Source: an uncultured Collinsella sp.
GTDB taxonomy: Bacteria > Actinomycetota > Coriobacteriia > Coriobacteriales > Coriobacteriaceae
Assembly: GCA_900757505.1 (NCBI GenBank)
Contig: CAAEOE010000062.1
Coordinates: 1-22,878, forward strand
Direction: 5' to 3'
Length of the DNA stretch: 22,878 nucleotides
Below, piece by piece: positions 1-8,141 of this stretch (positions are counted from its first letter, which is position 1; each line of letters starts with the position of its first letter). Both the position numbers and the translations under genes were made by a program. Under the pieces are notes generated by a model. The model did not search any database. It saw nothing but the letters and a program-made list of their open reading frames with translations, and was not told where the DNA came from.

Positions 1-123
1 GGCCGGGCACAGGGCTACTCTCCAAATCTTTCCGCAGGACGGAGGAGCCCCCGCCGCGCGAAGCGCGCAGCGGGGGCTCCGACATGTCCGAGGACGATTT
101 GGAGAGTAGCCCTGTGCCCGGCC
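1..123. repeat. Large cruciform-type palindrome with 28-bp perfect arms
   Basis: Bases 1-28 are the exact reverse complement of 96-123. The interior holds a strong central hairpin (44-54 pairing with 70-80, G/C-rich) and two small side hairpins: 31-34 with 40-43, and 86-89 with 92-95. The whole element can therefore fold into a stem topped by three arms. There is no T-run, so it is not a simple intrinsic terminator. It lies about 100 bases before ftsE. Perfect long arms suggest a recently dispersed palindromic element (REP- or MITE-like), but the left flank is outside the window, so a target duplication cannot be checked. Confidence 0.8.
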
Positions 124-227
124 GACGGGATCCCTAAGCACGCCATGCTTCTTATGTGCAGCAAAGCTAATACTGCTAAAATACTAAACGCTCATGTAGT
201 TTAAACGCACGACGATAAGGAGCACCA

Positions 228-1448
228 GTGGGTAACCACTTCCGTACCTCCGGTGCGGGCGATGATGCCCCCAAGACGCAGGCAGGCGTCCAGGGCAGTC
301 GTTTCGCCACTCCGGATTCAGAGGGCCAGCCTGTTGCTCAGGCCCCCGCTCAGCCGGCAGATCAGGCACAGCCGGCATCCGATCCCTTTGCCTACAATCC
401 AACCAGCGATGTCGCGCTTTCCGGCACGGCGGGTTTTGAGCCCGTTCAGGCCGTGACCGCTCGCGTGGAGCAGCCTCAGGCTGGTGCCGCCACGCCGCAG
501 CCTACCATGGCCGGCATTCCCGACCCCTTGGCCCCTGCGACGCCGGCTCCTCAGCCTGCGCAGTCCGGTCTCTTTGCCGCTATTCCCGACCCCACGCAGC
601 CTGCTGCCCCGGTGGTCGAGAGCGATCAGGCAGCCGAGGTCGCAAGCCTCGATAACGCGCTCAACAACCCCGATTTTACGTCGGTGTTTGCGCCCATCGA
701 TCCGCAGGCCAGCCGCAAGAAGATGGCCAAGCAGGCCGGTGTCGAGCCCGTCATCCTTATGGAGCATGTCACCAAGATCTATCCGGCACAGCCCAACAAG
801 CCTGCACTCGACGACATCAACATCGAGATCTATCCGGGCGAGTTCGTCTTCCTGGTCGGTCACTCCGGCTCGGGTAAGACCACGCTGCTGTCGACGCTCA
901 ACCGCGACGTCAAGCCGACGAGCGGCCGCATCCTGGTTGCCGGTCAGGACCTCATGAAGATCAAGAACCGCAAGGTTCCGTTCCTGCGCCGCCAGATTGG
1001 CGCCGTGTTCCAGGACTTTAAGCTTCTGCCGCAAAAGACCGCCTACGAAAACGTGGCGTTTGCCCTGCAGTGCATCGGCAAGCCCAAGGGCGTCATTCGC
1101 AGCCAGGTGCCCGAGGTGTTGCGTCTGGTCGGTCTGGCCGATCAGATGGACTCGCTGCCCGACCAGCTTTCCGGTGGCGAGCAGCAGCGCGTTGCCGTCG
1201 CCCGCGCTATGGTCAACCGTCCGCCGCTGCTGATCTGCGACGAGCCCACGGGTAACCTCGACCCGGCGATCTCGCTGGGCATCATGAAGCTGCTCGAGCG
1301 TATTAACCGCACCGGCACCACCGTGATCGTCGCCACGCACGACCGCGAGATGGTCGATAGCATGCACCGTCGCGTGATCGCCCTCGAGGGCGGCCACGTT
1401 ATCCGCGACCAGGAGAGGGGAGGTTACGGCAACTATGGCACCAACTAA
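228..1448 (+). CDS. ftsE: Cell-division ABC transporter ATP-binding protein FtsE with long N-terminal extension
   Basis: FtsE is the cytoplasmic ATPase of the FtsEX complex, which couples division to activation of peptidoglycan hydrolases. The ABC domain covers about residues 175-406. It has Walker A GHSGSGKT (211-218), signature LSGGEQQR (from 314), Walker B ending CDEPTG (D338, E339) and the switch histidine in ATHD (H371). The family is normally about 225 residues; this protein has 406. Residues 1-172 are low-complexity, rich in Pro, Ala and Gln, with IPDP at 97 and 119, and look disordered. The GTG start at 228 is supported by AAGGAG at 217-222 and an open frame throughout. A shorter product from an internal ATG (for example 759) cannot be excluded. 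The 3' end overlaps ftsX by 14 bases, so the two genes are translationally linked. Confidence 0.93.
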   Translation: MGNHFRTSGAGDDAPKTQAGVQGSRFATPDSEGQPVAQAPAQPADQAQPASDPFAYNPTSDVALSGTAGFEPVQAVTARVEQPQAGAATPQPTMAGIPDPLAPATPAPQPAQSGLFAAIPDPTQPAAPVVESDQAAEVASLDNALNNPDFTSVFAPIDPQASRKKMAKQAGVEPVILMEHVTKIYPAQPNKPALDDINIEIYPGEFVFLVGHSGSGKTTLLSTLNRDVKPTSGRILVAGQDLMKIKNRKVPFLRRQIGAVFQDFKLLPQKTAYENVAFALQCIGKPKGVIRSQVPEVLRLVGLADQMDSLPDQLSGGEQQRVAVARAMVNRPPLLICDEPTGNLDPAISLGIMKLLERINRTGTTVIVATHDREMVDSMHRRVIALEGGHVIRDQERGGYGNYGTN

Positions 1449-2355
1449 CGTGGGCTACTCCTTCAAAGAGGCAATCAGCCACTTCTTCCGTAACTGGACT
1501 ACCTCGCTCGGCGCCGTCATCACGATCTTCCTTTCGCTGTTTATCATCGGCCTGTTCATCATGGGCTCTGCGATGCTGAACTCCGTGATCGGCACCGTCG
1601 AGGATCAGGTTGTCATCAACGCGTTCATTAGTGATGACGCCGATCAGGCCGATGTTCAGGCTTTTGAGGCCGAGCTTAAGACGTGGAATAACGTCAAGTC
1701 CGTGACCTATAAGGACAAGGACGACGCGCTGGCCGAGTATACGAGCAAGATGTCGGGCAACGCCGACGCCACCATGAGCGCGCTCGATGGCCAGAACCCG
1801 CTGCCGGCTTCCTTCGCTATTGAGATGGACGATCCGTCCAAGGTCGAGAGCACGGCAAAGAAGCTCAAGAAGGATGCCGATTTCCAGAAGATCGCGGATG
1901 ACGGCGACGTCAACGCGAGCGTGCTGTACGGCCAGGAGGAAGTGAGCCGCCTGTTCCAGGTGACCAACTACATCCGCATCGCCGCCGTGGTGCTCGTTGG
2001 CCTGCTGACTTTTATCGCGTTCATCTTTATCAACAACACGATTCGCCTGTCCATTACGGCGCGTCGTCGTGAGATTGCGATTATGCGTCTGGTCGGCGCC
2101 AGCAACGGCTTCATTCGCGGCCCGTTTATCACCGAGGGCGTACTGCAGGCCATTTTGGGCTCGCTACTTTCCATCGGCGTTCTGGAGCTGCTGCGCAATC
2201 TGATGATTCCGCGTTTGCAGGAGAGCATCGGCTGGATGTCGTTTGCCCTGCCGATGCAGTACTACCTGGTGACCTATGCTGCGCTGATTCTGGTCGGCGT
2301 GATTATCGGCCTCTTTGGTTCTGCCATCGCCATGCGTCGCTACCTGCGCGTGTAG
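1435..2355 (+). CDS. ftsX: Cell-division protein FtsX, permease-like subunit
   Basis: FtsX is the membrane partner of FtsE and passes ATPase activity to extracellular cell-wall hydrolases or their adaptors. The 306-residue protein has the family layout: a short cytoplasmic N-terminus, a first membrane segment at about 26-48, an extracellular domain at about 49-175 rich in Asp and Lys, then three membrane segments at about 181-202, 229-252 and 277-300. The stretch between segments 2 and 3 contains the conserved cytoplasmic ARRREIAIMRLVGAS region typical of FtsX/MacB-type permeases. The start overlaps the end of ftsE, with GGGGAGG at 1417-1423. The operon ends at the terminator that follows. 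Length and topology are normal. Confidence 0.95.
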   Translation: MAPTNVGYSFKEAISHFFRNWTTSLGAVITIFLSLFIIGLFIMGSAMLNSVIGTVEDQVVINAFISDDADQADVQAFEAELKTWNNVKSVTYKDKDDALAEYTSKMSGNADATMSALDGQNPLPASFAIEMDDPSKVESTAKKLKKDADFQKIADDGDVNASVLYGQEEVSRLFQVTNYIRIAAVVLVGLLTFIAFIFINNTIRLSITARRREIAIMRLVGASNGFIRGPFITEGVLQAILGSLLSIGVLELLRNLMIPRLQESIGWMSFALPMQYYLVTYAALILVGVIIGLFGSAIAMRRYLRV

Positions 2356-2380
2356 GCATGCCTGGAATTCATCCCTTCCA

Positions 2381-2413
2381 ACGGGTCGTCTCTTATGGGG
2401 CGGCCCGTTTTTT
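2381..2413 (+). terminator. Rho-independent terminator after ftsEX
   Basis: ACGGGTCG at 2381-2388 pairs with CGGCCCGT at 2401-2408 (one G-U pair) and is followed by a run of six T (2408-2413). It lies 26 bases after the ftsX stop and separates ftsEX from rnr. Confidence 0.85.
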
Positions 2414-2490
2414 GATCCCTAGGGGACGGCAGGAAAGCGAATCATCTGGGTAGACTCTTTGGAGTTCGCAATCGATAGTTAGGAGGCGCC

Positions 2491-4626
2491 ATGGGGCGCA
2501 ATAACAAGCATAAGCGTGGAGCTCGCAATAAGCGCGGGCCGGTGCGCAGCGAACGCCGTCCGAGCCTGACCGGGCGCGTGCAGCTCCATGAGCACAGTGC
2601 CTATGTCATAACCGAGAATGGCGACTACAAGGTCATGGGTCGCGGCAAGCGTGAGATCATGGACGGCGATACCGTTGCCGTGAGCATTAAGAACAGCCCG
2701 CACGGTGAGCGGCGCGCCGTGATCGAAGGCGTGGTTGAGCGCGCAGCCATAAGCGTGGTGGGTACGTACCAGACCGCCGGTCCGCTCGGTGTGATCGAGC
2801 CGCTCGATTCGCGCTTGAAGGCTGACTTCTTCATTTTGCCCGAGGATACCTCGGCGGATCGTCTGGGTGTCCACCCGGGTGATGCCGTTGTCGCGCGCAT
2901 TTTGACCTACCCGACGCGCCTGGAATCGGGCACTGTGACGATCGAACGCCGCATTGGCGGAGATGACGCGCCCGATTTGGGCGTTCAATATGTGATGGCG
3001 CGTTACGGCTATACCGATAGCTATCCCGAGGCCGCGCTGGACGAGGCCGAGGGGCTTTCGCTCGATGTGTCCGCGGCGCTTAAGGACCCGCTCCGCCGCG
3101 ATCTGCGCGACCGCTTTGTCATCACGATCGACCCAGTCGACGCGCGCGACTTTGACGACGCCATTTCGCTGGAGCGCACGCCCGAGGGTGGCTACAAGCT
3201 AGGTGTGCATATCGCCGACGTTTCACACTATGTGGCTTGGGACGGGCATATCGATCTTGAGGCTCGTCATCGTACGACATCGGTGTATCTGGCCGATCGC
3301 GTGCTTCCCATGCTGCCCGAACGCCTGTCCTGTGACCTGTGCTCGCTTCGCCCTGACGAGGACCGTCTTGCGTTTACCGTCGATATCGAGCTCGATGCGC
3401 AGGGTCGCGTGCGGCATTACGATCCGTACCCCAGCGTGATTCGCTCGCGTGTGCGTATGGACTATGACGGCGCCGAGGCGCTGCTGGTGCGTGCCGGCGC
3501 GGTTGAGTATTCGGTGCTGGAGGGTGCGGCCGAGGATGTTGCGGCTGCCGAGACCTCGCGCGAGGAAGCGCTTGAGCGCGGTCTTGCGTGCGAGGAGGCC
3601 GCCCGCGGCTACAACGTCGACCTCGGCGATTTCCTTGTCGCCGCCAACGAACTCGCCGAACTCCGCCGTCGTATCCGTCGCGCCCGCGGCTCAGTCGATT
3701 TTGACACGGCCGAGATTCGCGCTCTGTTGGGTGAGGACGGAGTACCCGTGCAGATTGTGGCGCGTGAGCGTTCGTGTGCCACGTCGCTTATCGAGGAAGC
3801 CATGCTGCTCGCCAACGAGTGCGTTGCAGAGTGGCTGGCAGACCGTGATATCGAGGCCTGCTATCGCGTGCATGAGGATCCGAGCCCCGATAGCCTGCAC
3901 GGTGCCGCCGTTGCGCTGGCGCAGCTAGGCATCATCGACGATCGCCGTGCTGCCGGAATTGCCCTGGGGAGTCCCGATGAGCTGCAGGCTGCAGTCGATG
4001 CTGCCGCCGGTACGGCCAACGCACCGCTCGTCAACACGCTGCTTCTGCGCAGCATGCAGCGCGCGCTGTACAAGCCGCGCAACGAGGGCCACTTTGCGCT
4101 CGCCGCGCCGTGCTACTGTCACTTCACGAGTCCCATCCGTCGCTACCCCGATCTGGTGGTGCACCGCGTACTCAAGCTGCAGTTGGCCTATGAGCAGCTG
4201 GGCGGCAAGGACGCCCTGGTCCGTACGCCGCGCCTGATCGGCAAGGGGCGCGAGTCACTGCCGCGCATTCTGCCGCAGATCTGCCGCGCATGCAGCGATG
4301 CCGAGCGCGCGGCAGATGCCGCCAGCCATGCGACGCAAAAGATCAAGATTGCCCAGTACTATGAGGACCGTCTGGGCGAGCGCTATGCCGGAACCGTCTC
4401 GTGGGTTAGCAGCATGGGCCTCTTTGTGCGCTTGGACCTAACGCAGGTCGAAGGCTTGGTTTCGATCAAGAGTCTGGGCAACGAGTGGTTCGAGTTCGAC
4501 GAGGACGCGCTCACGCTCACAGGTGCCGACACGGGCACCCGTTACGAGCTGGGGCAGCGCGTGATTATCGAGGTCTCGCGCGTCAATACCACGCGTGGGC
4601 ACTTGGACTTTAATCTTATCCATTAG
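2491..4626 (+). CDS. rnr: Ribonuclease R (RNase II/RNB family 3'-5' exoribonuclease)
   Basis: This is a processive 3'-5' exoribonuclease that degrades structured RNA and, with tmRNA-SmpB, non-stop mRNAs. The 711-residue protein has N-terminal OB/cold-shock-like domains (about 25-170), the RNB catalytic domain (about 200-550) and a C-terminal S1 domain (about 625-708). The metal-binding motif at 211-224 provides D214, D220, D222 and D223, matching the four catalytic aspartates of RNase II. The conserved HFTSPIRRYPDL motif starts at H544. The basic Lys/Arg-rich segment is at the N-terminus (residues 1-25), and there is no long basic C-terminal tail as in the E. coli enzyme. The ATG is preceded by AGGAGG at 2481-2486. 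The gene stands alone between terminators; smpB is downstream but not adjacent. Confidence 0.95.
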   Translation: MGRNNKHKRGARNKRGPVRSERRPSLTGRVQLHEHSAYVITENGDYKVMGRGKREIMDGDTVAVSIKNSPHGERRAVIEGVVERAAISVVGTYQTAGPLGVIEPLDSRLKADFFILPEDTSADRLGVHPGDAVVARILTYPTRLESGTVTIERRIGGDDAPDLGVQYVMARYGYTDSYPEAALDEAEGLSLDVSAALKDPLRRDLRDRFVITIDPVDARDFDDAISLERTPEGGYKLGVHIADVSHYVAWDGHIDLEARHRTTSVYLADRVLPMLPERLSCDLCSLRPDEDRLAFTVDIELDAQGRVRHYDPYPSVIRSRVRMDYDGAEALLVRAGAVEYSVLEGAAEDVAAAETSREEALERGLACEEAARGYNVDLGDFLVAANELAELRRRIRRARGSVDFDTAEIRALLGEDGVPVQIVARERSCATSLIEEAMLLANECVAEWLADRDIEACYRVHEDPSPDSLHGAAVALAQLGIIDDRRAAGIALGSPDELQAAVDAAAGTANAPLVNTLLLRSMQRALYKPRNEGHFALAAPCYCHFTSPIRRYPDLVVHRVLKLQLAYEQLGGKDALVRTPRLIGKGRESLPRILPQICRACSDAERAADAASHATQKIKIAQYYEDRLGERYAGTVSWVSSMGLFVRLDLTQVEGLVSIKSLGNEWFEFDEDALTLTGADTGTRYELGQRVIIEVSRVNTTRGHLDFNLIH

Positions 4627-4655
4627 CCAAATCCTGACTCATGGTGGGGGAGCGG

Positions 4656-4679
4656 AGGGCGGCCTTTCGGGACCGCCCT
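4656..4679 (+). terminator. Probable terminator after rnr
   Basis: AGGGCGG at 4656-4662 pairs with CCGCCCT at 4673-4679, just downstream of the rnr stop. The following T tract is weak (TTCGCATTT), so efficiency is uncertain. Confidence 0.6.
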
Positions 4680-4742
4680 TCGCATTTGAATCGTGGCTAC
4701 CTTGCCGTCTGCTCGGCCGCCCGCTTACCTGCTATTTGAGAG

Positions 4743-4785
4743 GTAAAACCTACCAAAATAAACCTGTCCCTTTTGGCAGGTTTAC
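4743..4785. promoter_or_regulatory. Three-copy TAAACCTG motif cluster upstream of the serine recombinase
   Basis: GTAAAACCTACCAAAA (4743-4758) is nearly the reverse complement of TTTTGGCAGGTTTAC (4771-4785), with one extra base and one mismatch. The 12-base loop between them carries a third copy, TAAACCTG (4759-4766), which is the exact reverse complement of CAGGTTTA at 4777-4784. CCAAAA (4753-4758) also pairs with TTTTGG (4771-4776). The two pairings are interleaved, so RNA from this region could switch between a hairpin and an H-type pseudoknot. The cluster ends 17 bases before the recombinase ATG. It could be the recombinase's own binding or recombination site or an operator. The function is inferred from position only. 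Confidence 0.5.
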
Positions 4786-4802
4786 AAGAAAGCGGGGATG
4801 AG

Positions 4803-5408
4803 ATGGCGACGGTGTACGGTTATGCGCGGGTGAGTTCGCGCGATCAGAATCTTAATCGGCAGCTGGATGCGCTGGGCGCCTATGGCGTGGGCTCGGCGAA
4901 TATTTATGCCGACCATGCGAGCGGCAAGGACTTCGATCGACCGCGTTATCGCGAGCTGCTGCACGTCCTGGGAGACGGGGACGTGCTGGTGGTGCTTTCT
5001 ATCGACCGACTTGGCCGTAATTACTCCGAGATTCTTGAGGAATGGCGACGCATTACCAAGGTGCTCGGGGTTGCCATTGTGGTGTTGGATATGCCATTGC
5101 TTGACACGCGCGCCAGGGCCAGCGGCGCGCCGGATGTGACTAACACCCTGATTGCTGATATTGTGCTGCAGCTGCTGAGCTACGTGGCGCAGGTGGAGCG
5201 CGAGAATATCCATCGGCGCCAGGCGGAGGGGATTGCAGCGGCGCGGGCGCGAGGGGTCCGTTTCGGTCGACCTCGCAAGCCATGCCCTCCTCAGTTTGAG
5301 CTGGTGCGCGATAGCTATGAGGCGGGCGATATTACCCGCAGCCAGGCAGCAAAGTGCCTGGGCGTGTGCGTGGGGACGTTCGATCGCTGGATGCGCGAGG
5401 CGGGGTAG
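4803..5408 (+). CDS. Small serine recombinase (resolvase/invertase family)
   Basis: This is a site-specific recombinase of the gamma-delta/Hin type. It cuts DNA through a phosphoserine link and rejoins it to resolve, invert or insert segments. The 201-residue protein has the N-terminal catalytic domain with YARVSSRDQN (nucleophile probably S11), the conserved SIDRLGRNY motif with its catalytic arginines, the long dimerisation helix near residues 115-145 (AQVERENIHRRQAEGI) and a C-terminal helix-turn-helix (about 165-198). I chose the ATG at 4803 because it begins the conserved MATVYGYARVS strand; an in-frame TTG at 4773 would put extra residues through the motif cluster. No transposase, cargo gene or second recombinase is next to it. 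It may be a domesticated remnant, an invertase with a local target, or part of a small insertion between rnr and the next gene. Confidence 0.9.
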   Translation: MATVYGYARVSSRDQNLNRQLDALGAYGVGSANIYADHASGKDFDRPRYRELLHVLGDGDVLVVLSIDRLGRNYSEILEEWRRITKVLGVAIVVLDMPLLDTRARASGAPDVTNTLIADIVLQLLSYVAQVERENIHRRQAEGIAAARARGVRFGRPRKPCPPQFELVRDSYEAGDITRSQAAKCLGVCVGTFDRWMREAG

Positions 5409-5512
5409 GGTTTTGCGTCGCTTTGTCGCTTCCTGTTGCGATTCAAATATTGATACGGTGACGATGTCATTTGGGGCTACACTCGCTGATATTCAAAAAA
5501 GGAGGTTGGCCC

Positions 5513-6094
5513 TTGGCGCGCATAAAACAAATAATCGGATGGACCGCGATCGTTCTGTTCGCTGCAACGCTGGCGGGTATCTGGGTGCTGACGGAGCAAG
5601 ACGCGGCGGAGACGTCGTTGCTGAGCGAGTCTACCGCGCGTGTGGTGGAGGGCCAGGCTACGGGCGTTCAGGCTGTCGATGCCACGGGTGAAGCTCAGGC
5701 GGAGAACGGAATGACCGGGGGCACCGATTCGGCTGCCTCGAATGTCCGGTCTGGCCGACTTGCTTCCATTCGCATGTGGGTGGGCACGAACGTCCGTCGC
5801 GTTGCCCATACCGTAGAATTTTTCTTCGTCGGGTTGTTCGCCTCGGTGGTCGTGGTTTGCCTTTCCAGGCGTCCGTGGAGCGTATGCTCCCGTTGCGTGC
5901 CCGTATTGCTCTTTTGCGCCGCCTGCTCCGTTGGCGATCAGGTGCATAAGATCTTTGTTCCCGGCAGGCATTTCGACGTTATCGATTTAGGATTCGATGC
6001 TGCGGGCTATGTCACCGCCATGCTGTTGGTATTGCTGGCAGCGGCGTTGGTGCGCCATGCGACTCGGCCGATCGGCGCCCATGCGAGGCGCTAG
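5513..6094 (+). CDS. VanZ-family membrane protein
   Basis: The physiological role of this family is largely unclear; VanZ itself gives low-level teicoplanin resistance. The 193-residue product has an N-terminal membrane segment (about 7-25), a soluble Ala/Gly/Thr-rich stretch (about 30-85) and three C-terminal membrane segments. Family motifs are present: RxxAHxxEF with H99 and E102 at the start of a membrane segment, and DQVHKIFVPGR (VPGR at 149-152) followed by an Asp-containing stretch and a glycine near the last helix. The start is the TTG at 5513, placed 7 bases after AAAGGAGG (5498-5505); upstream in-frame starts lack such a site. The long soluble insert after the first helix is not typical of the shortest VanZ proteins. 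It is followed by a strong terminator. Confidence 0.75.
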   Translation: MARIKQIIGWTAIVLFAATLAGIWVLTEQDAAETSLLSESTARVVEGQATGVQAVDATGEAQAENGMTGGTDSAASNVRSGRLASIRMWVGTNVRRVAHTVEFFFVGLFASVVVVCLSRRPWSVCSRCVPVLLFCAACSVGDQVHKIFVPGRHFDVIDLGFDAAGYVTAMLLVLLAAALVRHATRPIGAHARR

Positions 6095-6174
6095 CCGGTA
6101 ACAAACCCGTTTCTGATAATGCAACCTCTTTGAATTATTTTGTGTCGCGCGTATTTCCGAGCGGTCGGATTTGA

Positions 6175-6203
6175 GGGGCGAGCGGTAGAACGCTCGCCCT
6201 TTG
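6175..6203 (+). terminator. Hairpin terminator after the VanZ-family gene
   Basis: GGGCGAGCG at 6176-6184 pairs perfectly with CGCTCGCCC at 6191-6199, with a 6-base loop and a short TTT behind it. It separates the VanZ-family gene from the MurNAc cluster. Confidence 0.75.
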
Positions 6204-6224
6204 TGCGCCACGATGCGGCACAAT

Positions 6225-6253
6225 GTACCGCAAAAGCTGTTTGTATCCGGTAC
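6225..6253. promoter_or_regulatory. Dyad GTACCG-N17-CGGTAC before the murR-like gene
   Basis: GTACCG at 6225-6230 is repeated inverted as CGGTAC at 6248-6253, about 45 bases before the regulator's start codon. RpiR-family regulators often bind dyads in their own promoter, so this is a candidate operator. No convincing -35/-10 pair was found around it, so the promoter itself is not placed. Confidence 0.3.
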
Positions 6254-6298
6254 GAATCGTTCGTTGGTCTTTAATTCTTCTCAACGGAGGTGTTTGAG

Positions 6299-7150
6299 AT
6301 GGCAAACGGATTGCTTTTGCGGCTTCGCGAGCGTGAGCTCAGCGCGAGCCCGGCGGAACGCAATGTCATCGCATATGTAAGCGCTCATCCGCACGAGGTG
6401 GTCGGGCTGTCCGTCCGCGGTCTTGCCGATGTCACGTTCTCCTCGCCCTCGAGCATTTTGCGCTTTTGCAAGCGTTTGGGTTTTGCGGGCTACAAGGAGT
6501 TCCAGCGCGAACTGATTGCCGAGCTGGCGCTCTTAGGTGACAAGAAAGACGTAGCCCTCGAGGACATCTCCATGGATGACAGCGTCGAACGTATCGTGGG
6601 GAAGGTGATGAAAAGCAACGTGCGCACGATTGAGGCGACGGCGCGAACGCTCGATTACACCGTCTTGGAGCGATGCGCGGCCCGTCTTAAGCGGGCACGC
6701 GCGGTCAATCTGTTCGGTATTGGTGCCTCTCGTTTGGTCGCGCACGACCTGGCGCAAAAGCTCATGCGTGTCGACAAAGAGTGCCATCTGTACGACGACT
6801 GGCATGATCAGCTCTTATGTGCCAAGAACATGCATGAGGGCGATATGGCAATCGCCTTTAGCTACTCGGGCTTGACGCAAGAGGTGCTGGACTGCACCGC
6901 CGAGGCTCAACGTCACAACTGTCCCGTCGTGGCCGTTACCAAAGTAGATGGATCATCCAAGCTTGCCACCATGGCCGATGCCGTGCTCGGCGTCGCTGCG
7001 AGTGAACCCTTGGTCCGCAGCGGTGCCATGGCTTCGCGTATGGCCCAGCTTATGGTTGTCGATGCCCTGTACGCTGCTTACGTTGCCAGCGACTACGAAC
7101 GGGCGACGCATGTCATTAAGCAAAACTACATCGAGAAACAGGAAAGATGA
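6299..7150 (+). CDS. murR: MurR/RpiR-family transcriptional regulator
   Basis: This is a sugar-phosphate-sensing DNA-binding regulator. The 283-residue protein has an N-terminal RpiR helix-turn-helix domain (about 1-77, with the recognition region SSPSSILRFCKRLGFAGYKEF) and a C-terminal SIS sugar-phosphate domain (about 120-250, including FGIGASRLVAHDLAQKLMR and AIAFSYSGLTQEV). It is the first gene of a cluster with murQ, a PTS transporter and mupG, so it probably senses MurNAc-6-phosphate like E. coli MurR. The symbol rests on this context rather than on sequence alone. The ATG at 6299 sits 8 bases after CGGAGG (6285-6290); an in-frame GTG at 6290 overlaps that site and is less likely. murQ follows after 10 bases. 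Confidence 0.85.
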   Translation: MANGLLLRLRERELSASPAERNVIAYVSAHPHEVVGLSVRGLADVTFSSPSSILRFCKRLGFAGYKEFQRELIAELALLGDKKDVALEDISMDDSVERIVGKVMKSNVRTIEATARTLDYTVLERCAARLKRARAVNLFGIGASRLVAHDLAQKLMRVDKECHLYDDWHDQLLCAKNMHEGDMAIAFSYSGLTQEVLDCTAEAQRHNCPVVAVTKVDGSSKLATMADAVLGVAASEPLVRSGAMASRMAQLMVVDALYAAYVASDYERATHVIKQNYIEKQER

Positions 7151-7160
7151 GGTGAATGAA

Positions 7161-8084
<924 letters not shown>

Positions 8085-8141
8085 GTGCGCGGCGCGAGCT
8101 GATATGACATCCAGACGAGATACCCAATACAAGGAGGAGTT

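Noticed and set aside
318..1397. Long open frame (359 codons) on the minus strand opposite ftsE
   Set aside because: It is the GC-rich antisense shadow of ftsE; the plus frame holds all ABC motifs and a ribosome binding site, while the minus product is His/Arg/Leu-rich with no recognisable domain.
4773..4802. Upstream TTG start for the serine recombinase
   Set aside because: It would add residues encoded by the motif cluster ahead of the conserved first strand; the ATG at 4803 fits the family start.
6948..7160. N-terminal extension of MurQ into the regulator gene
   Set aside because: The extra residues lie in another frame of the regulator's SIS domain and do not resemble MurQ; the ATG at 7161 gives the normal length.
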